A stretch of DNA of 15,298 nucleotides from DASYAE01 sp036501535 (GTDB taxonomy: Bacteria; Actinomycetota; Actinomycetes; Streptomycetales; Catenulisporaceae), in the NCBI GenBank assembly GCA_036501535.1, contig DASYAE010000279.1, positions 1-15,298 of the forward strand, in the 5' to 3' direction. Below are positions 8,187-15,255 of the stretch, in pieces; the stretch's first letter is position 1; each line of letters opens with the position of its first letter. The notes beneath the pieces were generated by a model. The model did no database searches. It was not told the origin of the DNA and was given only the letters and a program-made list of their open reading frames with translations. A program made the position numbers and the translations under genes.

Positions 8187-8438
8187 ATGCCGCTGCTCTA
8201 CGTGATGCGGGTGCCCGAGTTCGAACCGCTGGCCGAAGCGGCGCGGGCCGGCGGCGCCGAGGTGCGCGAGGCCGGGGACTATTTCGAGGTGACCTCGGCT
8301 GGGCCGAGCCTGGTGATCGAACGGGCGGCGCACTCCCCGATCCGCCCGGCGATCTGGTTCGCCGCGCTGGCCGGCGGCTATCTCGGGCGGGTCGCGCGGT
8401 TCGACGGGACCCGGCTCGAGATCGAGGACGATCGCTGA
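8187..8438 (+). CDS. Small protein of unknown function, coupled to the VOC gene
   Basis: An 83-residue protein with no motif I recognise. It starts 'MPLLYVMRVPEFEP' and has several short hydrophobic stretches, such as 'PAIWFAALAGGYLG' around residues 54-67. These are too short and interrupted to be a clear membrane span, and there is no signal peptide or cysteine. The alternation of strands and helices suggests a small soluble alpha/beta domain. ATG 8187 is preferred because AGGTGAG at 8173-8179 is a good RBS; GTG 8175, overlapping the VOC stop as GTGA and giving 87 residues, is possible. Tight packing with VOC and ligase, and GC-rich codon use like theirs, argue that it is real and part of the operon. 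It may assist the VOC protein, but that is a guess. Confidence 0.65.
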   Translation: MPLLYVMRVPEFEPLAEAARAGGAEVREAGDYFEVTSAGPSLVIERAAHSPIRPAIWFAALAGGYLGRVARFDGTRLEIEDDR

Positions 8439-8460
8439 GGGCTGATTCTGGGAAATACCA

Positions 8461-9378
8461 TCAGGCGTCGAGCATGTCCGTCGTCATCGGGCCGACGGCC
8501 AGCTCCCGGCGCAGCCGCTCGACGACGTGGCGCACCGCGTCGTCGTGCACCGGCACCCGCCACACCGCGGCGATCCGCACCGCGATCGGCTGGCTGCGCA
8601 CCGGCCGCCAGACGAAGCCGGGTGCATCGGCGAACCGCACCGAGCCGATCGCGAAAGCCTGGCGGTGACGCGTCAGGACCGTTTTGAGCTGCGCCTTCGG
8701 GACCATGGTGTCGCTGAGCCGGATGTCCGCCCCGGCGTCGCGCAGCGCGGTCAGGGTGCTGTGATGGAAGCCGGGGGCCAGGTGCGGGGGGAACCAGATC
8801 AGCTCGTAGTCGCTCAGGTCGGCCGGCTCGATCCGCTCGCGCCCGGCCAGCGGGTGGTCGTCGGTGACCACCACGCCGAGCTCCTCCTCGACCAGGGTCT
8901 GCTGGTCGTGCTCGACGCCGAGCTCGAACGGCGGGCGCACCATCGCGATGTCCAGCCGGCCCTGCCGCAGCAGCTCCAGCTGCTCGCTGGTGGAGCCGCC
9001 GAGCTGCGCGGCGTGAAGCAGCAACGGGCAGGCCTCCACCAGGCGGTCGATCCAGTCGCCGAGCCACTGCGGTGCGCCGTTGACCATCCCGATCCGCAGC
9101 ATCCGCCCCTGCGCGCGGCCGGCCTGGCGGGTCCGGTGCAGCGCCGTCTGCGCGCTGTCGAGGGTGACCCGCGCCTCGGTCATCAGCACCTTGCCGGCCT
9201 CCGTCAGCGTGACCCCGCGCGGCTGGCGCTCGAAGAGCGCGGCGCCCACCTCCCGCTCCAGCTTAGGAAGCAGGTCGTGGACGGTCGCGCCGGTGCATGG
9301 TCGAATCTCGTGGAAGAACCCGGATTCCGCGGACCCGGCCAGGCCGGCTGCCGCGCGTCGTATCTGCGTTCCCTGCAT
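8461..9378 (-). CDS. LysR-family transcriptional regulator
   Basis: A 305-residue protein of normal LysR length. The DNA-binding end shows 'ATVHDLLPKLEREVGAALFE' followed by RQPRGVTLTEAG (residues 31-62), the usual recognition-helix and wing signature. The effector domain follows from about residue 93 ('MLRIGMVNGAPQWLG') with 'LDIAMVRPPFELGVEHDQQT' and 'LGVVVTDDHPLAGRERIEPADL' typical of the substrate-binding fold. The first 30 residues are unlike the usual LysR start, although 'AESGFFHE' resembles the common 'AEEGSFTRAA'. ATG 9378 is the only start upstream of this region before an in-frame stop at 9424-9426, and it lacks a clear RBS. The gene is divergent from the MFS exporter with 65 bp between starts, the classic layout for LysR control of the neighbour and of itself. 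It converges with the small gene at 8438, 22 bp away, with no clear terminator. Confidence 0.88.
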   Translation of the reverse strand: MQGTQIRRAAAGLAGSAESGFFHEIRPCTGATVHDLLPKLEREVGAALFERQPRGVTLTEAGKVLMTEARVTLDSAQTALHRTRQAGRAQGRMLRIGMVNGAPQWLGDWIDRLVEACPLLLHAAQLGGSTSEQLELLRQGRLDIAMVRPPFELGVEHDQQTLVEEELGVVVTDDHPLAGRERIEPADLSDYELIWFPPHLAPGFHHSTLTALRDAGADIRLSDTMVPKAQLKTVLTRHRQAFAIGSVRFADAPGFVWRPVRSQPIAVRIAAVWRVPVHDDAVRHVVERLRRELAVGPMTTDMLDA

Positions 9379-9392
9379 GGCCGATCGGCCAT
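9377..9392. promoter_or_regulatory. Perfect 16-bp palindrome between LysR and MFS genes
   Basis: ATGGCCGATCGGCCAT is perfectly self-complementary. It lies in the 65-bp divergent gap and touches the LysR start codon (CAT at 9376-9378 on the + strand), about 52 bp before the MFS start. A dyad in a LysR-exporter divergent promoter is the expected place for an operator, so autoregulation and control of the exporter are plausible. It does not show the T-N11-A spacing clearly, and GC-rich dyads can arise by chance. Confidence 0.45.
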
Positions 9393-9443
9393 TTCTGCGG
9401 CCGGCGGTCCTTTTCCGCGCGCCTCAGATCGTCAGGAGCCGTC

Positions 9444-10934
9444 GTGTCCGATAACCCCACTGCTACGAAGCGGGCGACCGCGAGCCCGGCCGCGGCCGAC
9501 GAGGCCGGGCCCGACCCGCGGCGCTGGTGGGCCCTGCTCGTCGTGCTCACCGCCACCTTCCTGGCGCTGTTCGACCTGTTCGTGGTGAACGTCGCGGCGC
9601 CGTCCATCCAGGCGGAGTTGCACACGACGACCGCCGCGCTGCAGCTCGTGATCGCCGGCTACAGCTTCACCTACGCGCTGGGCCTGATCACTGGCGGCCG
9701 GCTCGGCGACCTGCTCGGCCCGCGGCTGATGTTCCTGGTCGGCATGGCGGTCTTCGGCCTGGCGCTGGTGGCGTGCGGGACCGCGTCGAACGCGACCGTC
9801 CTGGTCACAGCCCGGCTCGGCCAGGGCGCCGGCGCCTCGCTGATGGTCCCCCAGGTGCTCGCGCTCATCCAGGTGCTGATCCCGCCGGCCGAGCGGCCGC
9901 GCGCCTTCGCCTACTTCGGCGCGGTCGCCGGCCTCGGCGCGGTCGCCGGGCAGGCGGTCGGCGGGCTGCTGCTCTCGGCGAACCTGTTCGGGCTGCACTG
10001 GCGGGCCATCTTCCTGATCCAGCTGCCGCTGGCCGCGGCCAGCCTGGCCGCCGGCTGGACGCTGCTGCCCTCCGCCGCGCACGCGGGCGCGGCGAGCACC
10101 CGGCGCTTCGACGTCGGCGGCGCGCTGCTGTTCGCGCTGGCCCTGGCCGGCCTGCTGGTGCCGCTCACGCTCGGCCGCCAGAACGGCTGGCCGGCCTGGT
10201 CGATCGCCGCCCTGGCCGCGGTGCTCCCGCTGTCCGCGCTCTTCGCGCTGCAGCAGCGCGCCCGGGTCGCGCGCGGCGCGGTCCCGCTGATCGCCCCGCG
10301 GCTGTTCGCGGACCGCTCGTTCGACTACGGCCTGCTGATCAACCTGGCATTCTACTGCGACCTGGGCAGCTTCTTCCTGGTCGTGGCCTGGTATCTGCAG
10401 GACGGCGCCGGGATGAGCGCGCTGCGCGCAGGCCTGACGTTCTCCAGCCTGGGCGTCGGCTTCATCATCGGTTCTTTCTTCATCGCCCGGCGGCTGGCCG
10501 CCAAGTACGCCCGCCAGCTGTTGGCCGGCGGCGTGATCCTGGTCGTGCTGGCCCTGGTCGGCGCGGTGGTCCAGGTCGCCGAGATGGGCGTGCGGGTCGG
10601 CTCGTGGCAGATCGCCCCGGTGATGTTCTTCGTGGGCCTGGGCAACGGCCTGGTGCTGCCGACGGTGCTCAACGTGGTGCTCGCCGGAGTGGCGAAGGAC
10701 CTGGCGGGCGCCGCCTCCGGGGTGCTGGTGACCATGCAGCAGGTCGGTACGGCGGTGGGCGTCGCGGCGATCGGCGCGCTGTTCTTCGGCATGCTCGGCG
10801 CCGGTCCGGACGCGACGCGCTTCCGCCACGCCACGGTGGTGGCCCTGGCCGCAGATGCGGCGCTGGTGGCGCTCACCGGCCTGTGCATCGCCGCGCTGCT
10901 GCGCTCGCGCCGCCGCGCCGCCGCAGGGCCCTGA
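9444..10934 (+). CDS. MFS drug exporter, DHA2 (EmrB/QacA-like) family, 14 TM segments
   Basis: A 496-residue integral membrane protein expected to export a small molecule by proton antiport. After a hydrophilic N-terminus of about 27 residues, 'WWALLVVLTATFLALFDLFV' begins TM1, with the D1-type motif and VNVAAPSI (Asp44, Asn49). Motif A follows TM2 as GGRLGDLLGPR (84-94). Motif C-like glycine-rich segments appear in 'YFGAVAGLGAVAGQAVGG', and hydrophobic spans continue to 'ALTGLCIAALLRSRRR'. Length and number of spans fit the 14-TM DHA2 class. GTG 9444 is chosen because AGGAG at 9434-9438 sits just before it; the frame is open further upstream, but that would run through the LysR promoter. The likely role is efflux of the cluster product or resistance, probably controlled by the adjacent LysR protein. 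It converges with the response regulator gene 19 bp downstream. Confidence 0.92.
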   Translation: MSDNPTATKRATASPAAADEAGPDPRRWWALLVVLTATFLALFDLFVVNVAAPSIQAELHTTTAALQLVIAGYSFTYALGLITGGRLGDLLGPRLMFLVGMAVFGLALVACGTASNATVLVTARLGQGAGASLMVPQVLALIQVLIPPAERPRAFAYFGAVAGLGAVAGQAVGGLLLSANLFGLHWRAIFLIQLPLAAASLAAGWTLLPSAAHAGAASTRRFDVGGALLFALALAGLLVPLTLGRQNGWPAWSIAALAAVLPLSALFALQQRARVARGAVPLIAPRLFADRSFDYGLLINLAFYCDLGSFFLVVAWYLQDGAGMSALRAGLTFSSLGVGFIIGSFFIARRLAAKYARQLLAGGVILVVLALVGAVVQVAEMGVRVGSWQIAPVMFFVGLGNGLVLPTVLNVVLAGVAKDLAGAASGVLVTMQQVGTAVGVAAIGALFFGMLGAGPDATRFRHATVVALAADAALVALTGLCIAALLRSRRRAAAGP

Positions 10935-10953
10935 GACCCAACGTAACGCTCTG

Positions 10954-11616
10954 TCAGTTCCAGCCGTCCGTGCCGCCGGGCGAGAGCAGCCCGGCGCCGG
11001 CGGCTTTCTGCACCGCGTCCATCCGGGAGACGGCGCCCAGCTTGGCGAAGATGTTGCGCATGTGCCGTTTGACGGTGGCCTCCGTCAGCGCCAGCTCGCG
11101 GGCGATCTGCCCGTTGCTCAGCGCCTTCGCGGCCCGCATCAGGACCGCGAGCTCCCGGCCGGTCAGCAGGTCCGGGGCGGCGCCGGCCGGCGAGGTGAGC
11201 GAGACCCGGGAGACCGACAGGGTCACCTGGTCGTCGGCCGCGCCGCGGGTGGCCAGGATCGCGCTGACCAGCTGCTGCCTCGACGCCGTCTTGAGCAGGT
11301 AGCCGCGGATGCCGAGGGTCAGCAGCCGGTGCAGCAGCGTCGGGTCGTCGTACATGGTCAGGATGATGATGTGCGGGCGGGAGCCGGGGCGCCGCAGCTC
11401 GCGCACCGCGGAGGTCACGTGGCCGCCGGGGATCCCGACGTCGAGCAGCACCACGTCGGGGTCCAGCGCGGCGACCGCCGCCACCGCCTCCCGGTAGTCG
11501 CTGGCCTCGCCGACCACGCTGAGGCTCGCGTGGGCCGTGAGCAGCTCCCGCAGCCCCTCGCGGAACAGGCCGTGGTCGTCGACGATCAGGATCCTGATCA
11601 GGGCCGGGTCGCTCAC
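10954..11616 (-). CDS. NarL/FixJ-family two-component response regulator
   Basis: A 220-residue response regulator. The receiver domain, about residues 7-122, has the acidic pair Asp13-Asp14, phospho-acceptor Asp59 in 'VVLLDVGIPGG', Thr87 and Lys109 in 'GYLLKT'. The LuxR-type helix-turn-helix, about 150-208, reads 'LTGRELAVLMRAAKALSNGQ' then IARELALTEATVKRHMRNIFAKLG, with all usual positions present. GTG 11616 overlaps the kinase stop as GTGA, so the two are translationally coupled. Phosphorylation by the upstream kinase would cause dimerisation and DNA binding. Targets are not known; the divergent regions within this cluster are the first candidates. The gene ends 19 bp from the convergent exporter gene. 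Confidence 0.95.
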   Translation of the reverse strand: MSDPALIRILIVDDHGLFREGLRELLTAHASLSVVGEASDYREAVAAVAALDPDVVLLDVGIPGGHVTSAVRELRRPGSRPHIIILTMYDDPTLLHRLLTLGIRGYLLKTASRQQLVSAILATRGAADDQVTLSVSRVSLTSPAGAAPDLLTGRELAVLMRAAKALSNGQIARELALTEATVKRHMRNIFAKLGAVSRMDAVQKAAGAGLLSPGGTDGWN

Positions 11617-12668
11617 CGCGCGGCCCGGTTCAGCGGCGCCCACAGCCGCACCCTGGTGCCCCGGCCCGCGGCCGAGTCCGCCAGGAGCGATCCGCCGAGC
11701 AGCGCGGCACGCTCGCGCATCGCCGCCAGCCCCGTGCCCGGTGCGGACCGGGCGATCTGCGCGGCGTCGAAGCCGACGCCGTCGTCGCTCACTGATGCCC
11801 GCACGTCGGCGTGGTCGATCTCGACGTCCACCATGATGACGCCTGCGCGGGCGTGGGCCACGGCGTTGCAGACAGCCTCGACGAGCACCAGGTAGATCTG
11901 GTCGCAGTGCTCGAACGGAAGGGGCCGGCCCGGCCCGCCCACGCGCACGGTGAGATCCGCTCCGGCGGCGGCCGCGTAGTCCATCCACGCCGAGAGCTGC
12001 GCCTCCAGGTCCTCGACCAGCTGAGGCAGGCGCAGCGCGGAGGTCACCTCGCGCAGGCCCGACGCGGCCTGGCGCAGGCTGGAGCGGAGCCGGGCCAGGT
12101 GCGCGGCGCTGTCCGCCGTCGCCGGGCCGGCCGCCAGCTGCATGAGTTCCAGCTGCTGGTACGCCTGGGCGAGCTGGCCGCCGATGCGGTCGTGCAGCTC
12201 CCGGGCCAGCCGGCGGCGCTCGTCGGCCAGCGCGAAGCCGACCGCCCGCAGCCCGCTCGCGCCCTCGCCGGCCTCGGGGTCGAGGAAGCGCCGGATGGCG
12301 GCGAGGATGACGCCCGAGTAGGCGATCGCCTCGTCCGCCCCGAGCCGCTGCGCGATCCGGGCGGTCGCCGAGGCCAGCAGCAGTTCGCAGGCCACGTACA
12401 GCTCGGCGGCCTGGCCCGGCGGCCCGGCCGGGGCACCCGCGCCGGGGCACCCGGCCGCGATCCGCTCGGCGGCCTCGGTCAGCGCGGACCGGGCGGCGGC
12501 CAGGCACCACCGGCGGCGGTCCTCGCCGGCCACCAGGGGGCTGCGGATCCTGGTGAGTTCGTGCTCATATTCGTCGAGCAGGTCGTTCAGATCGGCGACC
12601 AGGCACTCGGCTACGATCCGTGGCGCAGCTCCATGACGGAAGAGCGGGTCGACCGCCTCGCTTTCCAT
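11613..12668 (-). CDS. Soluble NarL-partner histidine kinase (HisKA_3 / HATPase)
   Basis: A 351-residue kinase. The phospho-acceptor is His159 in 'ERRRLARELHDRIGGQLAQA', the HisKA_3 dimerisation helix of NarX/DesK-type kinases. The ATP-binding domain has the N box 'LVEAVCNAVAHA' (Asn268), the G1 box DDGVGF (295-300) and the G2 box 'GTGLAAMRERAALLGG' (from 311). The first about 140 residues are helical and have no membrane span and no PAS or GAF signature that I can identify, so the signal is probably cytoplasmic and unknown. ATG 12668 is preceded by a G-rich stretch (GGGGGG in the message) but only a modest RBS. It follows the flavoprotein gene by 74 bp on the same strand and overlaps the response regulator by 4 bp. 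A pathway-specific sensor of product or precursor is plausible. Confidence 0.92.
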   Translation of the reverse strand: MESEAVDPLFRHGAAPRIVAECLVADLNDLLDEYEHELTRIRSPLVAGEDRRRWCLAAARSALTEAAERIAAGCPGAGAPAGPPGQAAELYVACELLLASATARIAQRLGADEAIAYSGVILAAIRRFLDPEAGEGASGLRAVGFALADERRRLARELHDRIGGQLAQAYQQLELMQLAAGPATADSAAHLARLRSSLRQAASGLREVTSALRLPQLVEDLEAQLSAWMDYAAAAGADLTVRVGGPGRPLPFEHCDQIYLVLVEAVCNAVAHARAGVIMVDVEIDHADVRASVSDDGVGFDAAQIARSAPGTGLAAMRERAALLGGSLLADSAAGRGTRVRLWAPLNRAAR

Positions 12669-12705
12669 CCGGCACCCCCCGGCACTACAGATGGCGTGGT
12701 CTTCG

Positions 12706-12715
12706 GTATCGGTCC
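12706..12715. promoter_or_regulatory. GGTATCG-type element in the flavoprotein-kinase gap
   Basis: The 74-bp gap between the flavoprotein stop and the kinase start contains TTCGGTATCGG at about 12706-12716. It shares the core GGTATC with two sites in the 14015-14297 divergent region and one upstream of the PKS. It could serve a separate kinase promoter. The motif is short and the evidence is only recurrence in non-coding DNA. Confidence 0.2.
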
Positions 12716-12742
12716 CCCCACGGGACGGCTAACAGAGCGTTG

Positions 12743-14014
12743 CTATAGGAAATTCAAATCGTAGCATCCGATCACGATGTTTCGCATCGCGACCTGGTCC
12801 GCGGGCGAGGGCGCCGCATCGGCCAGCAGCCCGGGGCGCCCGGCCGGCGCCCGCCGCGCGAAATGCTGCTCGGCCTGGTCCACCGCGCGCGCGTCGCGCC
12901 GGCGCAGCCGGCTGTAGTCGAGCGCCGAAGTCCGGGTCAGGTAATGGAATCCGAGTTGCGGCAGCTCGAGGTAAAGCCGCTCGCGGTAGCCCTCCCACCA
13001 CCGCATGCTCGGCTCCGCGAAGGCCTGGCTGCGCTCGACCGCCGGGCGCCGCTCGGCCTCGTAGCGGGCCAGGGCGGCCGGGACCGAGGGCTCGGCCAGC
13101 AGCGCATCGGCCAGCGCGGCCGCGTCGTCCAGGGCCAGCTTGGTGCCCGAGCCGACCGACGGGTGCGCCGTGTGCGCGGCGTCTCCGATCAGGACTCTGT
13201 TGCCGTCGCCGAACCGGGCGTTGCGGATCACCTGGAACTCGGCCCACCGCGAGTTGTTCCCGATCAGCGCGCGGCCGCCGAGGTGGTCGCGGAAGGCCTC
13301 GCTCAGCGCTCTGAGCGAGACCTCGTCGCTCTCCCCCGGCCGCCCCGGCGCCCCGGCGACCGCGTGCGGCATCGCGGCCCGCCAGGATTCCTCGTCGGTG
13401 GTGACGATGTACGTCGCCAGCCCCGCCGCGTACGGATAGGCGTGCGCGGAGAGCGATCCGGCCGGGCCGTCGGCGAAACAGAAGCTCAACCGGTCGAAAG
13501 GCATCTCCACGCCGCACCAGATGTACCGCCCGCCGCCGCCCTCGGCGCTCGTGCCGAACCGCTCGCGCCAGGCGTCGCGCAGCGCGCAGTTCGCCCCGGC
13601 GGCCAGCACCACCACGTCCGCCCCGGCGTCCGCGACGCTTGCGTCCACCTCGGTCCCGAAGACCAGCCGCGCGCCGGTCGCATCCGCCCGCTCCTGGAGG
13701 ATGCGCAGCAGCGTCCGCCGGGAGATCGCGGTCAGCGGATGCCCCGCGTAGGACACCGTCCGCCCGCCCCGGTGAAACTCGATGCCGTCCCAGTCCACCC
13801 CGGCGGCGACCAGCCGGCTCCAGATCAGCGGATCGGCCGCGCGCAGCCGGGTCATCGTGCGCGCCGAGAGCACCACCCCGAACCCGAAGGTCGCGTCGGG
13901 CGCGTTGCGCTCGTACACCGTCACCTCGCCCGAAGGATCGGCCGTGCGCAGCAGCGAGGCCAGGAACAGCCCGGCCGGTCCGCCGCCGACCACAGTCACC
14001 CTCAGAGACCTCAT
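12743..14014 (-). CDS. FAD-dependent aryl-CoA monooxygenase, salicylyl-CoA 5-hydroxylase-like
   Basis: A 423-residue flavoprotein hydroxylase. The N-terminal Rossmann motif is VVGGGPAGLFLAS, with Glu35-Arg36 binding the ADP ribose. The segment 'YERNAPDATFGFGVVLS' is characteristic of the salicylyl-CoA 5-hydroxylase / 2-aminobenzoyl-CoA monooxygenase group (SdgC-like). The second FAD motif is 'VLIGDAAHTAHPSVGSGTKL' (Gly277-Asp278), again close to that group's pattern. These enzymes use NAD(P)H and O2 to hydroxylate an aromatic acid held as CoA thioester. That fits with the aryl-acid ligase in the same cluster and predicts 5-hydroxylation of a (6-methyl)salicyl thioester. ATG 14014 is chosen over the in-frame ATG 14041 because GTAGGAG lies 6 bp upstream of it. 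The C-terminal 40 residues are low-complexity and may be cluster-specific. Upstream is a 283-bp divergent promoter shared with the SARP gene. Confidence 0.87.
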   Translation of the reverse strand: MRSLRVTVVGGGPAGLFLASLLRTADPSGEVTVYERNAPDATFGFGVVLSARTMTRLRAADPLIWSRLVAAGVDWDGIEFHRGGRTVSYAGHPLTAISRRTLLRILQERADATGARLVFGTEVDASVADAGADVVVLAAGANCALRDAWRERFGTSAEGGGGRYIWCGVEMPFDRLSFCFADGPAGSLSAHAYPYAAGLATYIVTTDEESWRAAMPHAVAGAPGRPGESDEVSLRALSEAFRDHLGGRALIGNNSRWAEFQVIRNARFGDGNRVLIGDAAHTAHPSVGSGTKLALDDAAALADALLAEPSVPAALARYEAERRPAVERSQAFAEPSMRWWEGYRERLYLELPQLGFHYLTRTSALDYSRLRRRDARAVDQAEQHFARRAPAGRPGLLADAAPSPADQVAMRNIVIGCYDLNFL

Positions 14015-14297
14015 ACATGCTCCTACGTGCCCTGCGATCATTCGGACGGCTCCGGGCCGACTCTATCCCCGCGCCGCGCGCCGATGAGGGCGAGGCGACT
14101 AAGGAACCTGCGAGGGTATCGAACAGTCCGGCCCGGGCGCAGGCCGGTGCCGCGGCCGGTATCGAGCGATATCTCTAAAGAACGGCTATCCGGCGGGAAC
14201 CCCGGCTTCCAAGAATGGCCTTCTGGCGGGGGGCCGACATCGAGAGCTCCCGATCGCCGCTCGGATGCGCGGAAGCCGGTTATGTACGGAGGCATAC
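14015..14297. promoter_or_regulatory. Divergent promoter region between flavoprotein and SARP genes
   Basis: This 283-bp non-coding stretch must hold promoters for both divergent genes. GGTATCGA occurs as a direct repeat at 14115-14122 and 14158-14165, 43 bp apart (about four helical turns), a spacing compatible with binding on one face of DNA. CATACATG occurs at 14012-14019 and 14293-14300, so both genes begin inside copies of the same octamer in mirror orientation. The SARP RBS, GGAGG at 14288-14292, lies between ATGTA and TACAT, a weak dyad. The region is locally richer in A/T (for example 'GATATCTCTAAAGAA' near 14168), as expected for a promoter. I could not place -35/-10 boxes with confidence. 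Confidence 0.5.
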
Positions 14298-15110
14298 ATG
14301 TTTCTCTCGGTGCTCGGACCCCTCTCGCTCACCGTGGCGGGGCGCTCCGTCGCACCGACGGCCCCGCAGCCGCGCAAAGTGCTCGCCCTGCTGGCGGTGG
14401 AGGCGAACCGGCTGGTCCCGGTGCCGGATCTGCTTGCGGAGCTGTGGCCCGAGCAGCGGCCGGACAGCGCCAAGGTCACCTTGCAGAGCTATGTGGTCCG
14501 GCTGCGCAAGACGCTGGACGGCGACGGCGCCGCGCCCGAGGAGCGGCCGATCTGCCTGCTCACCCGGCCCGGCGGCTACCGGCTCAACGTCGCGCCGGGA
14601 GTGCTGGACCTGCACCGGTTCGAGCAGGCGGCGGCCCGGGCGGGCGCGGCGAGGCAGGCCGGGGACGACGAGGCCGCGGTGCGCCGGTACCGCGAGGCGC
14701 TGGCGGTCTGGCGGGGCCAGCCGCTGGTCGACATCGCCGCCGGCCCCATCCTCGAACCCTGCGTCAAGCGGCTGGCCGAGACGCTGGTCGGCACGACGCT
14801 CCAGCTCATCGACGCCCAGCTGCGCCTCGGCCAGCACGAGGAGGTGCTCGGGCGGCTCACGGAGCTGGCCGCCCGCAGCCCGCTCGACGAGGGGCTGCAC
14901 GCCAGGCTCATGATCGCCCTCTACCGCAGCGGCAGGCGCCTCGAGGCCCTGGAGGCGTATCGGCGGATGCGCTCGGCGCTGGGCCGCGAGGTCGGGCTCG
15001 ACGTCACGCCGATCCTGCGCCGGCTGCACCTGGCGGTCCTGCAGGGCGATCCCCTGCTCGACGACCCCGCCGCGAACGCGTCCAGGCTCGCCGACTGCCC
15101 GACGGGCTAA
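14298..15110 (+). CDS. SARP-family transcriptional activator
   Basis: A 270-residue Streptomyces antibiotic regulatory protein. The N-terminal OmpR-like winged helix (about residues 1-97) reads 'MFLSVLGPLSLTVAGR', 'PQPRKVLALLAVEANRLVPV', LLAELWPE and 'TLQSYVVRLRKTLDG', ending in 'LLTRPGGYRLNV'. The bacterial transcriptional activation domain (about 104-250) follows with 'DLHRFEQAAARAG', 'YREALAVWRGQPLVDI' and 'LMIALYRSGRRLEALEAYRR'. It is short, with no NB-ARC or TPR extension, as in ActII-ORF4-type pathway activators. ATG 14298 has a good RBS, GGAGG at 14288-14292; the frame upstream to 14265 lacks one. Such proteins bind direct repeats overlapping the -35 region of biosynthetic promoters and switch on secondary-metabolite clusters. 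It is divergent from the flavoprotein hydroxylase and is the probable activator of this cluster. Confidence 0.94.
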   Translation: MFLSVLGPLSLTVAGRSVAPTAPQPRKVLALLAVEANRLVPVPDLLAELWPEQRPDSAKVTLQSYVVRLRKTLDGDGAAPEERPICLLTRPGGYRLNVAPGVLDLHRFEQAAARAGAARQAGDDEAAVRRYREALAVWRGQPLVDIAAGPILEPCVKRLAETLVGTTLQLIDAQLRLGQHEEVLGRLTELAARSPLDEGLHARLMIALYRSGRRLEALEAYRRMRSALGREVGLDVTPILRRLHLAVLQGDPLLDDPAANASRLADCPTG

Positions 15111-15255
15111 GGCGCGCCGCGCTCTCACCACCATCCACCCGCCAAGGCCGCACGAAAATAGTAGGGTCGGGGACTGATTTGGAGTCATCTATGTACCTAC
15201 ATCCCAGGACTTGGGGCAGTCCCATGCATGGCTCCTCCTCAGCCCCCGCCGCCTC
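15111..15255. other. Non-coding stretch between SARP gene and intron-like element
   Basis: No supportable gene is seen here. A small hairpin, GGACT at 15207-15211 paired with AGTCC at 15218-15222, lies in the middle but has no T-run. The segment is less GC-rich than its neighbours around 15158-15205. It may contain the 3' end of the intron and its insertion target, or be a remnant of one. Confidence 0.4.

Noticed and set aside
11617..12510. N-terminal extension of the response regulator frame
   Set aside because: Composition is typical of a shadow frame and it overlaps the clear histidine kinase; GTG 11616 gives a normal 220-residue regulator.
15004..15225. - strand frame with 'RYIDDSK', reminiscent of the reverse-transcriptase YxDD motif next to the intron element
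   Set aside because: It is 3' of domain V in the intron orientation, has no other reverse-transcriptase motif and runs antisense into the SARP gene.
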